From Schwartzia sp. (in: firmicutes) (GTDB lineage Bacteria; Bacillota; Negativicutes; Selenomonadales; Selenomonadaceae), in the NCBI GenBank assembly GCA_017939945.1, contig JAGAZS010000119.1, positions 1 through 6,495 of the forward strand: DNA of 6,495 nt. The letters run 5' to 3'. Made by a program: the position numbers and the translations under genes. How positions within the stretch are numbered: the stretch's first letter is position 1; every line of letters starts with the position of its first letter. The notes under the pieces were generated by a model. It searched no databases. It was given only the letters and a program-made list of their open reading frames with translations, and was not told the origin of the DNA. Positions 1 to 6,171 of this stretch are shown here, in pieces.

Positions 1-4
1 ACTA

Positions 5-24
5 TATTATAGACTATTATAGAC
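5..24. repeat. Two-copy 10-bp tandem repeat in the leader region
   Basis: The unit tattatagac occurs at 5-14 and again, identically, at 15-24. A 10-base period puts both copies on the same face of the helix, as expected for a paired operator. Each copy also contains TATTAT, which resembles a sigma-70 -10 box. The left window edge cuts the region, so more copies or a -35 box could lie outside. An operator or promoter role is inference only; a chance AT-rich duplication is also possible. Confidence 0.4.
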
Positions 25-111
25 GTATGGCCCACGATTTGTCCATAGCAGGCAGGATTTTTGCAATGGATGGCGAATATTAACATGATTAAAAATTTGT
101 TCCACAATTTC
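25..111 (+). promoter_or_regulatory. AT-rich leader upstream of the operon
   Basis: This non-coding stretch is clearly richer in A and T than the genes that follow, which fits a promoter or 5' leader. The best promoter-like pair I can find is TTGCAA (61-66) and CATGAT (84-89), separated by 17 bases, each matching the sigma-70 consensus at four of six positions. That is weak. No convincing riboswitch, attenuator or strong hairpin is visible. The real promoter may instead lie in or before the 10-bp repeat at the left edge. Confidence 0.25.
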
Positions 112-120
112 AGGAAGGAG
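112..120 (+). promoter_or_regulatory. Ribosome binding site of the M48 protease gene
   Basis: AGGAAGGAG ends 8 bases before the ATG at 129, an ideal spacing. It decides the start in favour of 129. The in-frame GTG at 120 overlaps the last base of this site and cannot use it. Confidence 0.85.
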
Positions 121-128
121 TGGTTTGC

Positions 129-1175
129 ATGGAATGGAAAAAATTGCGTAAGAAATTGGCGGCGGCTGTCGTGGCGGGGGCGTTCGTCTTTTCCGCTGTC
201 CCGGCGCCGACGGCGCACGCGGATATTCTCGGTACGATTATCGGCGCGGGGATTCAGTACGCGGCGCTTAACCAGCAGATTTCCTATTTGGACAATGAGG
301 GGCGCGATGAGCTGTTCCAGCAGATGCAGCAGGAAAATGGCGTCAATGAAGACCCCTATCTGAACGCGCGGCTGGACAGCATCATGACAAGCCTCACCGC
401 AGCCATTGCCGAGGTCGATCCGACCATCTATGACAAGCCTTACAATTATTTTATCAACAACGATACGTCGTTCAACGCATTTTGCACATTGGGGCACAAT
501 ATCAGCGTGAACACGGGCATGTTCAATATGGTGTCGAATGACGACGAAATTGCGGTGGTGCTGGGTCACGAGATGGGGCACGGTCAGAAGAAGCATGTGC
601 AGAAGGGCGTAAGGGATACTTTGATTGCCCAAGTAGGCGCGGCGGTGCTGACCAACAATTCGGCAATCGGTCAGTTGGTCGCGGGTCTCGCGAGCAACGT
701 GCATATGCCGAGGGCGAAAGAGCGTGAGGCGGACAAGCTGGCATTCGAGTACATCACGCATTCCTCCTACAATCCGGGCGCCTGCGCGGCCATCTGGCAG
801 CGTGTGATGGAACGTTCCACGAGCGGCGGCAGCTTCCTTTCCGACCATCCCGACCATAAGGATCGCCGGGACACCTACGCGATGTCTTTGACCGAGTACA
901 GCGGCGGCAAGGTCAAGATTGACGGGGACGCGGGACTTGTCAAGGTCAACGGCAAGGAATTCCTGACGCCCGCGCCGGCGGACGATATGAGCAGCCAGGA
1001 GCGCGCTTACTTCGTGATGGGCAATTTGGCGACGGCCTATCATAACGGGTACGGTTCTGCGGAAGCTTGGGCGAACGGCAATACGTTGATGCTCGGCGAC
1101 CAGCCGATCATGGAAGCGGCCTACGGAGACCCGTCCGCATCGGAAATGGCTTCCCGGCTGAATGCAATCAAATGA
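129..1175 (+). CDS. Exported M48-family zinc metalloprotease
   Basis: A 348-residue peptidase predicted to act outside the cytoplasmic membrane, in the periplasm if the host is a diderm. The N-terminus is a signal peptide: positive residues (KKLRKK, 4-9), a hydrophobic core (about 10-24) and a likely signal peptidase I cut after AHA at residue 31. The zinc site is HEMGH at 147-151, with His147 and His151 as ligands and Glu148 as catalytic base. The third ligand is probably Glu198 in the ExxAD motif (198-202). The SDHPDHKDRR stretch (238-247) matches the HP..R signature late in the M48 domain. Residues from about 258 to the end form an extension I cannot assign. The M48 family includes BepA/YfgC-like envelope proteases, so misfolded outer-layer proteins are plausible substrates, but this is inference. 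It is the first gene of the tight operon, and its stop overlaps the next start by 4 bases. Confidence 0.93.
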   Translation: MEWKKLRKKLAAAVVAGAFVFSAVPAPTAHADILGTIIGAGIQYAALNQQISYLDNEGRDELFQQMQQENGVNEDPYLNARLDSIMTSLTAAIAEVDPTIYDKPYNYFINNDTSFNAFCTLGHNISVNTGMFNMVSNDDEIAVVLGHEMGHGQKKHVQKGVRDTLIAQVGAAVLTNNSAIGQLVAGLASNVHMPRAKEREADKLAFEYITHSSYNPGACAAIWQRVMERSTSGGSFLSDHPDHKDRRDTYAMSLTEYSGGKVKIDGDAGLVKVNGKEFLTPAPADDMSSQERAYFVMGNLATAYHNGYGSAEAWANGNTLMLGDQPIMEAAYGDPSASEMASRLNAIK

Positions 1176-2419
1176 TGCGGGACAACATGGAAGCGCGGCT
1201 TTCGGAATACGCCCGGCTCGTCATCCGGACGGGCGTGAATCTGCGGGCAGGCCAGCCTCTCGTAATCAATGCGCCGATCGAGTGCGCGGATTTCGCGCGC
1301 CGTTTGGCACGGGAGGGGTACGAAGCGGGCGCGAAGGACGTGACCGTCGTATGGAACGACGAGCGTTTTTCGCGGCTCCGTTTCGAGATGGCCTCCGTGG
1401 AGACATTGGGGACTTATCCCGACTGGCGGCGGCGGCTTTATATGGACAACGCGGAGGACGACGCGGCGGTTGTTTCGATTCACGCCGAGAATCCGGAGGC
1501 GTTTCTCGGCGTCGCGCCGGAACGGCTGGCGACGGCCCAGCAGGCGGCCGGCGAAGCGTTGATGGATTACCGTGCGCGCATCATGAGCAACAAGAACGCG
1601 TGGTGCGTCGTGTCCGTGCCGACGGAGGCCTGGGCGCGGAAGGTTTTTGCGGATAAAAGCGATTCGGAAGCTGTCGACGCGCTTTGGGAAGCGATTTTCT
1701 CGACGGTGCGGATTGCGGGCGACGGAGACGCGGAGGCGCGTTGGAAGGCGCATACGGATTTCCTGCGCCGCGCGTCGGATTTCATGAACGGCTGGGCGTT
1801 TGCGTCACTGCACTATACGAACGGTCTCGGCACCGACCTGACGATCCGGCTGCCCGAAGGGCATATCTGGGCGGGCGGCGCGGAAGAGACACAGGCCGGG
1901 CGCGTTTTCGTCGCGAATCTGCCGACGGAGGAAATTTACACGCTGCCGCACAGGGACGGCGTGGACGGCACAGTGGCCGCGACAAAGCCGCTGGTTTTCC
2001 AGGGCAACCTGATCACGGGCATAAAGCTTCGCTTCGAAGCGGGGAAGGTCGTTTCCTTTGAGGCCGAGAAAGGCCGCGCGCATCTTGAGACCTTGCTGGA
2101 AACGGACGAGGGCGCGTCGCGGCTCGGCGAGGTCGCGCTGGTGCCCTATGATTCGCCGATTTCAAACAGCGGCATCCTGTTCTACAACACGTTGTTCGAT
2201 GAAAACGCCTCGTGCCATTTGGCGCTGGGGAAAGCGTACCCGACTTGCCTCGAAGGCGGCGCTGACATGGATTCGACGACGCTGATTTCCCATGGCGTCA
2301 ACGATTCGCTGCTGCACGAGGACTTCATGGTCGGATCCCGTGACCTGGCGATTACGGGCAGGACCAAGGACGGACGGGAGATTCCCGTATTCAGGGACGG
2401 GAATTTCGTGGACTTTTGA
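1172..2419 (+). CDS. M29-family metallo-aminopeptidase (AmpS/PepS/AmpT type)
   Basis: A 415-residue cytoplasmic aminopeptidase that removes N-terminal residues from peptides using two metal ions; the family usually has about 410 residues. All expected metal ligands are present in order: Glu253 or Glu254 (in LPTEE), Glu320 (LGEVAL), His349 (SCHLAL), Tyr356 (KAYP), and His382 and Asp384 (LLHEDF). These lie close to the E250, E316, H345, Y352, H376 and D378 recalled for Thermus AmpT. No signal peptide is visible. I chose ATG at 1172 because it forms an ATGA overlap with the stop of the protease gene, implying translational coupling. ATG at 1175 or 1187 are alternatives, since no strong ribosome binding site precedes any of them. 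A GTG/ATG further upstream in this frame would run through the protease gene and is unlikely. The role is probably peptide turnover. Confidence 0.94.
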   Translation: MMRDNMEARLSEYARLVIRTGVNLRAGQPLVINAPIECADFARRLAREGYEAGAKDVTVVWNDERFSRLRFEMASVETLGTYPDWRRRLYMDNAEDDAAVVSIHAENPEAFLGVAPERLATAQQAAGEALMDYRARIMSNKNAWCVVSVPTEAWARKVFADKSDSEAVDALWEAIFSTVRIAGDGDAEARWKAHTDFLRRASDFMNGWAFASLHYTNGLGTDLTIRLPEGHIWAGGAEETQAGRVFVANLPTEEIYTLPHRDGVDGTVAATKPLVFQGNLITGIKLRFEAGKVVSFEAEKGRAHLETLLETDEGASRLGEVALVPYDSPISNSGILFYNTLFDENASCHLALGKAYPTCLEGGADMDSTTLISHGVNDSLLHEDFMVGSRDLAITGRTKDGREIPVFRDGNFVDF

Positions 2420-2425
2420 CGAGGC

Positions 2426-2435
2426 GGGAGGTGAG
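2426..2435 (+). promoter_or_regulatory. Ribosome binding site setting a TTG start at 2440
   Basis: GGGAGGTGAG contains GGAGGTGA, an eight-base match to the 16S rRNA anti-SD complement, 5 bases before TTG at 2440. It rules out the TTG at 2416 and the GTG at 2431, which lie before or inside the site. Confidence 0.8.
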
Positions 2436-2439
2436 CAGT

Positions 2440-3087
2440 TTGCGACGGGCTTTTCAGGCTCTCTTTCTTTTGTTGTCGCTGTGGGCGTTTCCGCTGGCGG
2501 TGGGCGCGGAAGGGCGCGTTTTGCCGGAGGACTTTGTCGTGCGTGGCGTGGCGTTGGGCGAGGTCGCGGACGAGGCGGCGATAGAGAAGGCTTTCGGCGC
2601 GCCGCTGTTCGATACGGAAAAGAGCGTTTTCGGTATCCGCGTCAAATATTACACGTTCAAAAAGAAATTTTCCGTGGGCGTTTCCGTCTCGACGGGCAAG
2701 GTCGTCGATATTGTCATCGAGGACCACGACTACGCGGCGCGGGACGGTGTGCGCTACGGAGCGACGCCTCACAGGATTGCCTCGGTGTATGGCAGGAAAG
2801 ATCGTGAGCAGATCGGCGGCCTGACCTGGAATGTTTACGCGAATCCGGAGAAGCCGGGGCAGAAGCTGATGCTGGAAGTGGAACCGGGCACATGGATTCT
2901 CTCCTCATGGCGATTGACGAGCTTGCCGCTGACCGAGGAGGAGGCCGACATGGGCGGCGGCGAGGAAGAGGATTGGCAGAGCGCCGATTTCAACGCGCAG
3001 GTTTTGGAAGGCAAGGATATTGATATGAGCGCGCTGAAGGATCGGGACGAGACGGAGCAGGGGGCGACGCCGCCGTGGAAAAGGTAA
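2440..3087 (+). CDS. Exported protein of unknown function with two similar halves
   Basis: A 215-residue protein I cannot assign to a named family. Starting at TTG 2440 gives a clean signal peptide: RR near the start, a hydrophobic core (about residues 5-20), and a likely cut near VGA (21-23). The mature part seems to hold two related units, about 34-95 and 101-162. Each opens with a short beta-like stretch and a Gly (ALG; RYG), then a helix-like segment ending in a Gly-containing turn (AFGAP; VYGRK), then aromatic and valine-rich strands (VKYYTF; WNVYAN) and a last strand pair. This layout resembles BamE/SmpA-like or CAP-associated small domains, but that is pattern inference. The tail (165-208) is very acidic and probably flexible, ending in PPWKR. 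The gene lies 20 bases after the aminopeptidase gene and its end overlaps the YitT-family gene by 13 bases. Confidence 0.8.
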   Translation: MRRAFQALFLLLSLWAFPLAVGAEGRVLPEDFVVRGVALGEVADEAAIEKAFGAPLFDTEKSVFGIRVKYYTFKKKFSVGVSVSTGKVVDIVIEDHDYAARDGVRYGATPHRIASVYGRKDREQIGGLTWNVYANPEKPGQKLMLEVEPGTWILSSWRLTSLPLTEEEADMGGGEEEDWQSADFNAQVLEGKDIDMSALKDRDETEQGATPPWKR

Positions 3088-3998
3088 CTGCTTCACACCG
3101 TCTGACAGAGGCGGCGGCCATTACGCTGGGCTGCCTGATCAGCTCCAGCTCCATCAACCTGTTCCTGCTGCCGAATCATTTGCTTTCCGGCGGACTCACG
3201 GGTATCGGCATGATCGTCTACTTCCTGTCCGGGCTGCCCGTGGGCGCGCAGGTGCTTGTCTATAACGTGCCGCTTTTGATTGCCGCGCTCCGGGTGCTGG
3301 GGCGCGAATATTTTGTCGGCGTATTGTTCGGCACCGTAATGTTTTCCGTCTGCCTCGACGCCACGCATTTTCTGAACGCGTACGCTCCGGTGCCCGACCC
3401 GATGCTGGCGGCGGTTTTCGGCGGCGTGTTCAACGGCATCGGCTACGGGATCATTTTCCGGAACGACGGCAGCTCCGGAGGGCTTGACATCGTGGCCGCG
3501 ATTGTGAAAAAATATTATTCGCTGAACATGGGCGGCGTGATTTTCGGCTTCAACTGCCTGATCATGACGATATCGGCGTTCATGTTCGGCGTGATGCCGG
3601 CCATGTACACGCTGATCTCGATGTTCATGAGCGCGACGCTGACGGACAGGGTCATCGCCGGCTTCAACCATCGCAAGGTCGTCATCCTGATCTCGGACGA
3701 AACGGAAAAAATCGCCGAGGCAATCATCCGCGGCGTCGGGCGCGGCGTGACGTTCCTCGACGGCGAGGGCGCGTTCACCCATCAGGAAAAACGGGTGCTT
3801 TTCGTCGTCGTGACGCTGACGCAGGTGGCGCGGGTCAAGCGCGTGGCGGACCACTACGATCCGCAGGCGTTCATGATCGTAATGGACGCCAACGAGGTCA
3901 TGGGGCGCGGCTTCACGCTGCCCGGCGTGAAGCTCGAGAAAATGCTTCGAGAGCGTGACAGGAAAGAAAAAGCAAGGAGGGGACAGGTTGGCGAATGA
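3075..3998 (+). CDS. YitT-family membrane protein (DUF161 plus DUF2179)
   Basis: A 307-residue integral membrane protein of the YitT family, widespread in Firmicutes and of unknown transport or signalling role. The N-terminal part (about 10-200) has five or six hydrophobic segments and the family landmarks SGGLTGIG (about 38-45) and GSSGGLDIVA (about 132-141). The C-terminal part (about 200-295) is the soluble DUF2179 domain, with the hallmark GRGVTFLDGEGAFT stretch followed by EKRVLFVVV, QVARVKRV, DPQAFMIV and EVMGRGF. DUF2179 is thought to adopt a PII/ACT-like fold that may sense a ligand; this is family knowledge, not visible here. GTG at 3075 is the start, with a G-rich site (AGGGGG, 3059-3064) 10 bases upstream. 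The gene begins inside the previous one, and its last bases overlap the next start, so translation is probably coupled on both sides. Length is normal for the family. Confidence 0.93.
   Translation: MEKVTASHRLTEAAAITLGCLISSSSINLFLLPNHLLSGGLTGIGMIVYFLSGLPVGAQVLVYNVPLLIAALRVLGREYFVGVLFGTVMFSVCLDATHFLNAYAPVPDPMLAAVFGGVFNGIGYGIIFRNDGSSGGLDIVAAIVKKYYSLNMGGVIFGFNCLIMTISAFMFGVMPAMYTLISMFMSATLTDRVIAGFNHRKVVILISDETEKIAEAIIRGVGRGVTFLDGEGAFTHQEKRVLFVVVTLTQVARVKRVADHYDPQAFMIVMDANEVMGRGFTLPGVKLEKMLRERDRKEKARRGQVGE
3974..3982 (+). promoter_or_regulatory. Ribosome binding site setting a TTG start at 3988
   Basis: AAGGAGGGG lies inside the end of the YitT-family gene. Its AAGGAGG core ends 7 bases before TTG at 3988. 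It excludes the GTG at 3955, which would add an 11-residue Lys/Gly-rich leader encoded partly by this site itself. Confidence 0.8.
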
Positions 3999-4728
3999 TT
4001 CGGTGCGCATTGCGTACCTTTTGAACAGCGGTTTTGTCGTCGAGGACGGGGCGGGCCGATGGGCGCTCGTTTTCGACGCTTACCGGGACGTGCGCGGCGA
4101 CGTCGAGCGTGTTCTGGCGTCGGCGGCGCAGGTTTATTTTTTTGTGTCCCATGCGCATTTCGACCATTTCAGCCCGGCCATCGCCCGCTATGAGAAGGCG
4201 GCGAAGTTCTTTTTGAGCGAGGACGTCCGTGCGCTTTCCGAGGCGAGACGGTTTCCGGCGGAAAAGACCGTATGGCTCGGGAAATACGACGGCTGGCAGG
4301 GCGAGGGGCTTCGCGTCGAGAGCTTCGACTCCACCGACGAGGGCACGTCTTTTTTGGTGGAAATCGACGGCTGGCGGATTTTCCACGCCGGGGATTTCAA
4401 CTGGTGGCATTGGTCCGGAGATACGCGGGAAAACATCAAATTTGCGGAAAACGGCTTCATGAAACAAATGAAGCGGCTGGACGGCAGGATGTTCGATCTG
4501 GCGTTCTTCCCGGCGGACGGGCGGCTGGAAGAGGCGCGGGACTGGGGCGCGAAGGAATTTTGCCGTCGCACGGACACGCGGGCGCTGGTCACGATGCACA
4601 GCGTCGGCTATCCGAGATTCGTGCCCGACGCCGAGTTTTTCGCGCCGGGGCGCGAGATCCCGGTCTGGGCGCCCACCGAGCCGGGCGAACGGCGAATATA
4701 TCAAAAAGGGAGTGGGTTTTCCGAATGA
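3988..4728 (+). CDS. Metallo-beta-lactamase-fold hydrolase
   Basis: A 246-residue cytoplasmic MBL-superfamily protein without signal peptide; the substrate is unknown. The main metal motif HAHFDH is at residues 55-60 (His55, His57, Asp59, His60). The bridging aspartate is Asp136 in FHAGD, followed by an aromatic stretch NWWHW (138-142), and the last ligand is probably His204 in TMHSVGY. Where a typical MBL enzyme has GHTxGS with a zinc-binding His, this protein has STDEGTS (115-121), so the third motif lacks the usual His. This suggests one of the divergent hydrolase subgroups, not a beta-lactamase or glyoxalase II. TTG at 3988 is chosen from its strong ribosome binding site. The start overlaps the YitT-family gene by 11 bases, and the stop overlaps the cyclophilin start as ATGA. 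No resistance role is suggested. Confidence 0.88.
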   Translation: MANDSVRIAYLLNSGFVVEDGAGRWALVFDAYRDVRGDVERVLASAAQVYFFVSHAHFDHFSPAIARYEKAAKFFLSEDVRALSEARRFPAEKTVWLGKYDGWQGEGLRVESFDSTDEGTSFLVEIDGWRIFHAGDFNWWHWSGDTRENIKFAENGFMKQMKRLDGRMFDLAFFPADGRLEEARDWGAKEFCRRTDTRALVTMHSVGYPRFVPDAEFFAPGREIPVWAPTEPGERRIYQKGSGFSE

Positions 4729-5324
4729 AAATGAAAAAAGTATTATGCCTTGCGGCGTCGCTGTTGCTTCTGCTTTTGAGCACGGCATGCGCGGCAGGCG
4801 GACAAAACAGCAACGGAGGAGATAAGAAAATGGGAAATCGTATCGCGAGATTTGAGACAAGCAAAGGGACGTTTGACATCGAGCTTTTTGAGGACAAGGC
4901 GCCGAAGACCACGGGCAATTTCATCACGCTGGTCGAGAAGGGCTTCTACAACGGACTGATCTTCCATCGCGTCATCGACGGCTTCATGATTCAGGGCGGC
5001 TGCCCGAAGGGCGACGGCACCGGCGGCCCGGGCTACACGATTCCCGACGAGTTCCATCCGGATCTTCGGCACAACGGCGAGGGCATCCTCTCGATGGCGA
5101 ACGCCGGCCCGAACACCGGCGGCTCGCAGTTCTTCATCACGCTGGCGAAGACCGACTGGCTCGACGGCCATCACGCGGTATTCGGCAAGGTGATCAAGGG
5201 CATGGACGTCGTCAAGGCCATCGGCAAGGTGGAAACGGACCCGTTCCGCGACAGGCCTTATGAAGATGTGAAGATCAATAAGATTACGATTTTGACGGCG
5301 GACGAGGCGAAGGAAAGCAAGTGA
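4725..5324 (+). CDS. Cyclophilin-type peptidyl-prolyl isomerase with lipoprotein leader
   Basis: A 199-residue enzyme that catalyses cis-trans isomerisation of proline bonds. Residues 1-22 are a lipoprotein signal: KMKK, a Leu-rich core (L13-L18) and STAC with Cys22 as the lipidated residue. The -3 position is Ser, so the lipobox is acceptable but not classic. A short Gly/Asn linker (25-33) leads to a complete small cyclophilin domain (about 39-195). Active-site residues are present: Arg82 (FHRVIDGF), Phe87, Gln90 (MIQGG), Phe137 (SQFFITL), Trp145 and His150 (DWLDGHHAVFGKV). Trp145 matches the Trp tied to cyclosporin binding in human CypA. ATG at 4725 forms an ATGA overlap with the MBL gene, with a GGGAG-type site about 12 bases upstream. 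A second in-frame ATG at 4830 has a better site and would give a 164-residue form without leader. Likely role: protein folding at the cell surface or in the periplasm. Confidence 0.93.
   Translation: MKMKKVLCLAASLLLLLLSTACAAGGQNSNGGDKKMGNRIARFETSKGTFDIELFEDKAPKTTGNFITLVEKGFYNGLIFHRVIDGFMIQGGCPKGDGTGGPGYTIPDEFHPDLRHNGEGILSMANAGPNTGGSQFFITLAKTDWLDGHHAVFGKVIKGMDVVKAIGKVETDPFRDRPYEDVKINKITILTADEAKESK
4815..4832 (+). promoter_or_regulatory. Candidate internal ribosome binding site and start in the cyclophilin gene
   Basis: GGAGGA at 4815-4820 is followed, after 9 bases, by an in-frame ATG at 4830-4832, codon 36 of the gene. Starting here removes the lipoprotein leader and gives a 164-residue cyclophilin beginning MGNRIARFETSKG, much like ordinary cytosolic bacterial cyclophilins. 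The site is better placed than the one before the first ATG. The two Gly codons forming it are GGA, whereas the cyclophilin domain downstream uses GGC almost exclusively. Whether it is used in the cell cannot be told from sequence. Confidence 0.5.
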
Positions 5325-5569
5325 CCGCCTACGCCTATATCGTAGAGTGCGCGGACGGTACGCTTTATTCCGGCTGGACCAACGACCTCGAAAAACGCAT
5401 CGCCGCACACAATGCGGGGCAGGGAGCGAAATACACCCGCTCCCGCCGTCCCGTGACGCTGCGGTACTATGAGGAGTTCGAGGACAAAAGCGAAGCGCTT
5501 CGCCGGGAATGTGCGCTGAAAAAAATGTCGCGAGCGAAAAAACAGGCATTGATTGAAAAAGGAAAGTAA
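5321..5569 (+). CDS. Small GIY-YIG domain protein (UPF0213/YhbQ-like)
   Basis: An 82-residue single-domain protein of the GIY-YIG nuclease superfamily, the usual size for the UPF0213 group. The first motif appears as AYIV (5-8) and the second as LYSG (15-18), with Ser where Ile or Thr is common. It continues with WTNDLEKRIAAHNAG (Arg26 and His30 are the conserved basic residues), KYTRSRRP (37-44), and EALRRECALKK (58-68) with Glu63 as the probable metal-binding acid. UPF0213 proteins are often listed as putative endonucleases, but their cellular role is poorly known. The start is GTG at 5321, sharing GTGA with the cyclophilin stop; AAGGA at 5310-5314 lies 6 bases upstream. It shows no other signs of a mobile intron or homing enzyme. 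Confidence 0.92.
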   Translation: MTAYAYIVECADGTLYSGWTNDLEKRIAAHNAGQGAKYTRSRRPVTLRYYEEFEDKSEALRRECALKKMSRAKKQALIEKGK

Positions 5570-5599
5570 TAGGAGACGCCGGAAGGAGAGGCGATTTCA

Positions 5600-6049
5600 A
5601 TGAAGCTTTGGAAAAAAATCTTGATTGGCGTGTTGGTGCTTGCGGCGATTGGCGTCGGCATTGCCGGATACGGTATTTTCAAAGGGTATAAGCTCTACAC
5701 GGAGAAAATCGCGCCGGATATGATCCGCTACACGCAAATGACACAGGCGGAACAGGATCAGTATATTATTTCCCGTATGGAAGACTTCACGACGATGATT
5801 GCCGGCAAAGACAAAGACGGCAAGGGAAAAGCTGTCCTTCAGGCCATGGAGACGGATCCCGAGCTGCGGCAGGCCGGAATCGTTTGGGGACGCGCCCTGT
5901 GTGCTTCCATCATCAAGGACGACAGGGAACTCTCGGCCAGGCTGACGCCCGCGCAAAGGGCACAGTATGAAAGAGAGGCTGACGATCTCGACGACAAGGG
6001 AGAGCACTTCACAAACATGATGAGGCGGTCGGGACTCATGAGAAAATGA
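5600..6049 (+). CDS. Small single-pass membrane protein of unknown function
   Basis: A 149-residue protein I do not recognise. It starts with KLWKK and one hydrophobic segment (about 7-27) rich in glycine (Gly10, 18, 20, 23, 25, 29), followed by Lys/Tyr residues. No lipobox or clear signal peptidase site is visible, so it is probably an N-terminal anchor with the rest outside the membrane. The remaining part (about 30-149) is polar and mostly helical in character, with a Lys/Asp/Gly-rich loop (69-77) and a charged C-terminal helix (116-143). Only one cysteine (Cys101) is present. ATG at 5600 has AAGGAG at 5583-5588 upstream. It lies 30 bases after the GIY-YIG gene, the widest gap in the block, and is the last gene before the hairpin. 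Base composition is somewhat less GC-rich than its upstream neighbours. Confidence 0.8.
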   Translation: MKLWKKILIGVLVLAAIGVGIAGYGIFKGYKLYTEKIAPDMIRYTQMTQAEQDQYIISRMEDFTTMIAGKDKDGKGKAVLQAMETDPELRQAGIVWGRALCASIIKDDRELSARLTPAQRAQYEREADDLDDKGEHFTNMMRRSGLMRK

Positions 6050-6090
6050 TGAACAAGACCCATCTGCGTGGATGGTGTTCATAATAAAGC

Positions 6091-6131
6091 GCACGAGCCG
6101 GAAAATCTCAACAGGATTTTCCGGCTCGTGC
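6091..6131. terminator. Bidirectional rho-independent terminator
   Basis: A perfect 17-bp stem: gcacgagccggaaaatc (6091-6107) pairs with gattttccggctcgtgc (6115-6131) around a 7-base loop. On the + strand the stem is followed by ATTTAT; on the - strand by CTTTATTAT. It lies 41 bases after the + operon and 40 bases before the end of the convergent CBS gene, so it can serve both. The T-tracts are short, so efficiency is uncertain. Confidence 0.85.
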
Positions 6132-6171
6132 ATTTATGCAGAAGAAAATGAAAGAAGGGAACTTGATTTTA

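Noticed and set aside
61..363. 100-residue open frame overlapping the start of the M48 gene
   Set aside because: Arg/Ser-rich out-of-frame reading of the protease signal peptide region, with no ribosome binding site before its start.
1121..1753. 210-residue open frame on the - strand opposite the M29 gene
   Set aside because: Arg-rich composition typical of an antisense shadow; the + strand frame holds the complete M29 metal ligands further along the same gene.
3093..4010. 305-residue open frame on the - strand opposite the YitT-family gene
   Set aside because: Its His/Arg/Asp-rich sequence has no recognisable motifs, and it mirrors a clear YitT/DUF2179 gene. Long reverse-strand frames are expected opposite GC-rich codons.
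4272..4724. N-terminal extension of the cyclophilin frame by 151 codons, as a fusion protein
   Set aside because: The extension is an Arg-rich out-of-frame reading of the MBL gene; the lipoprotein signal begins at 4725.
3988..4728. MBL-fold protein as an antibiotic-resistance beta-lactamase
   Set aside because: No export signal and a divergent third metal motif; the HAHFDH motif alone is shared by many unrelated hydrolases.
3913..4860. 315-residue open frame on the - strand opposite the MBL gene
   Set aside because: Arg/Pro-rich with no domain signature; it lies opposite a gene with intact MBL motifs and spans a gene junction.
5321..5569. GIY-YIG gene as part of a homing endonuclease, mobile intron or defence system
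   Set aside because: It is a standalone 82-residue UPF0213-type protein inside a coupled operon, with no intron, repeat or recombinase nearby.
4743..5600. 285-residue open frame on the - strand opposite the cyclophilin and GIY-YIG genes
   Set aside because: No motifs, low-complexity basic stretches, and it covers two well-supported genes and their junction.
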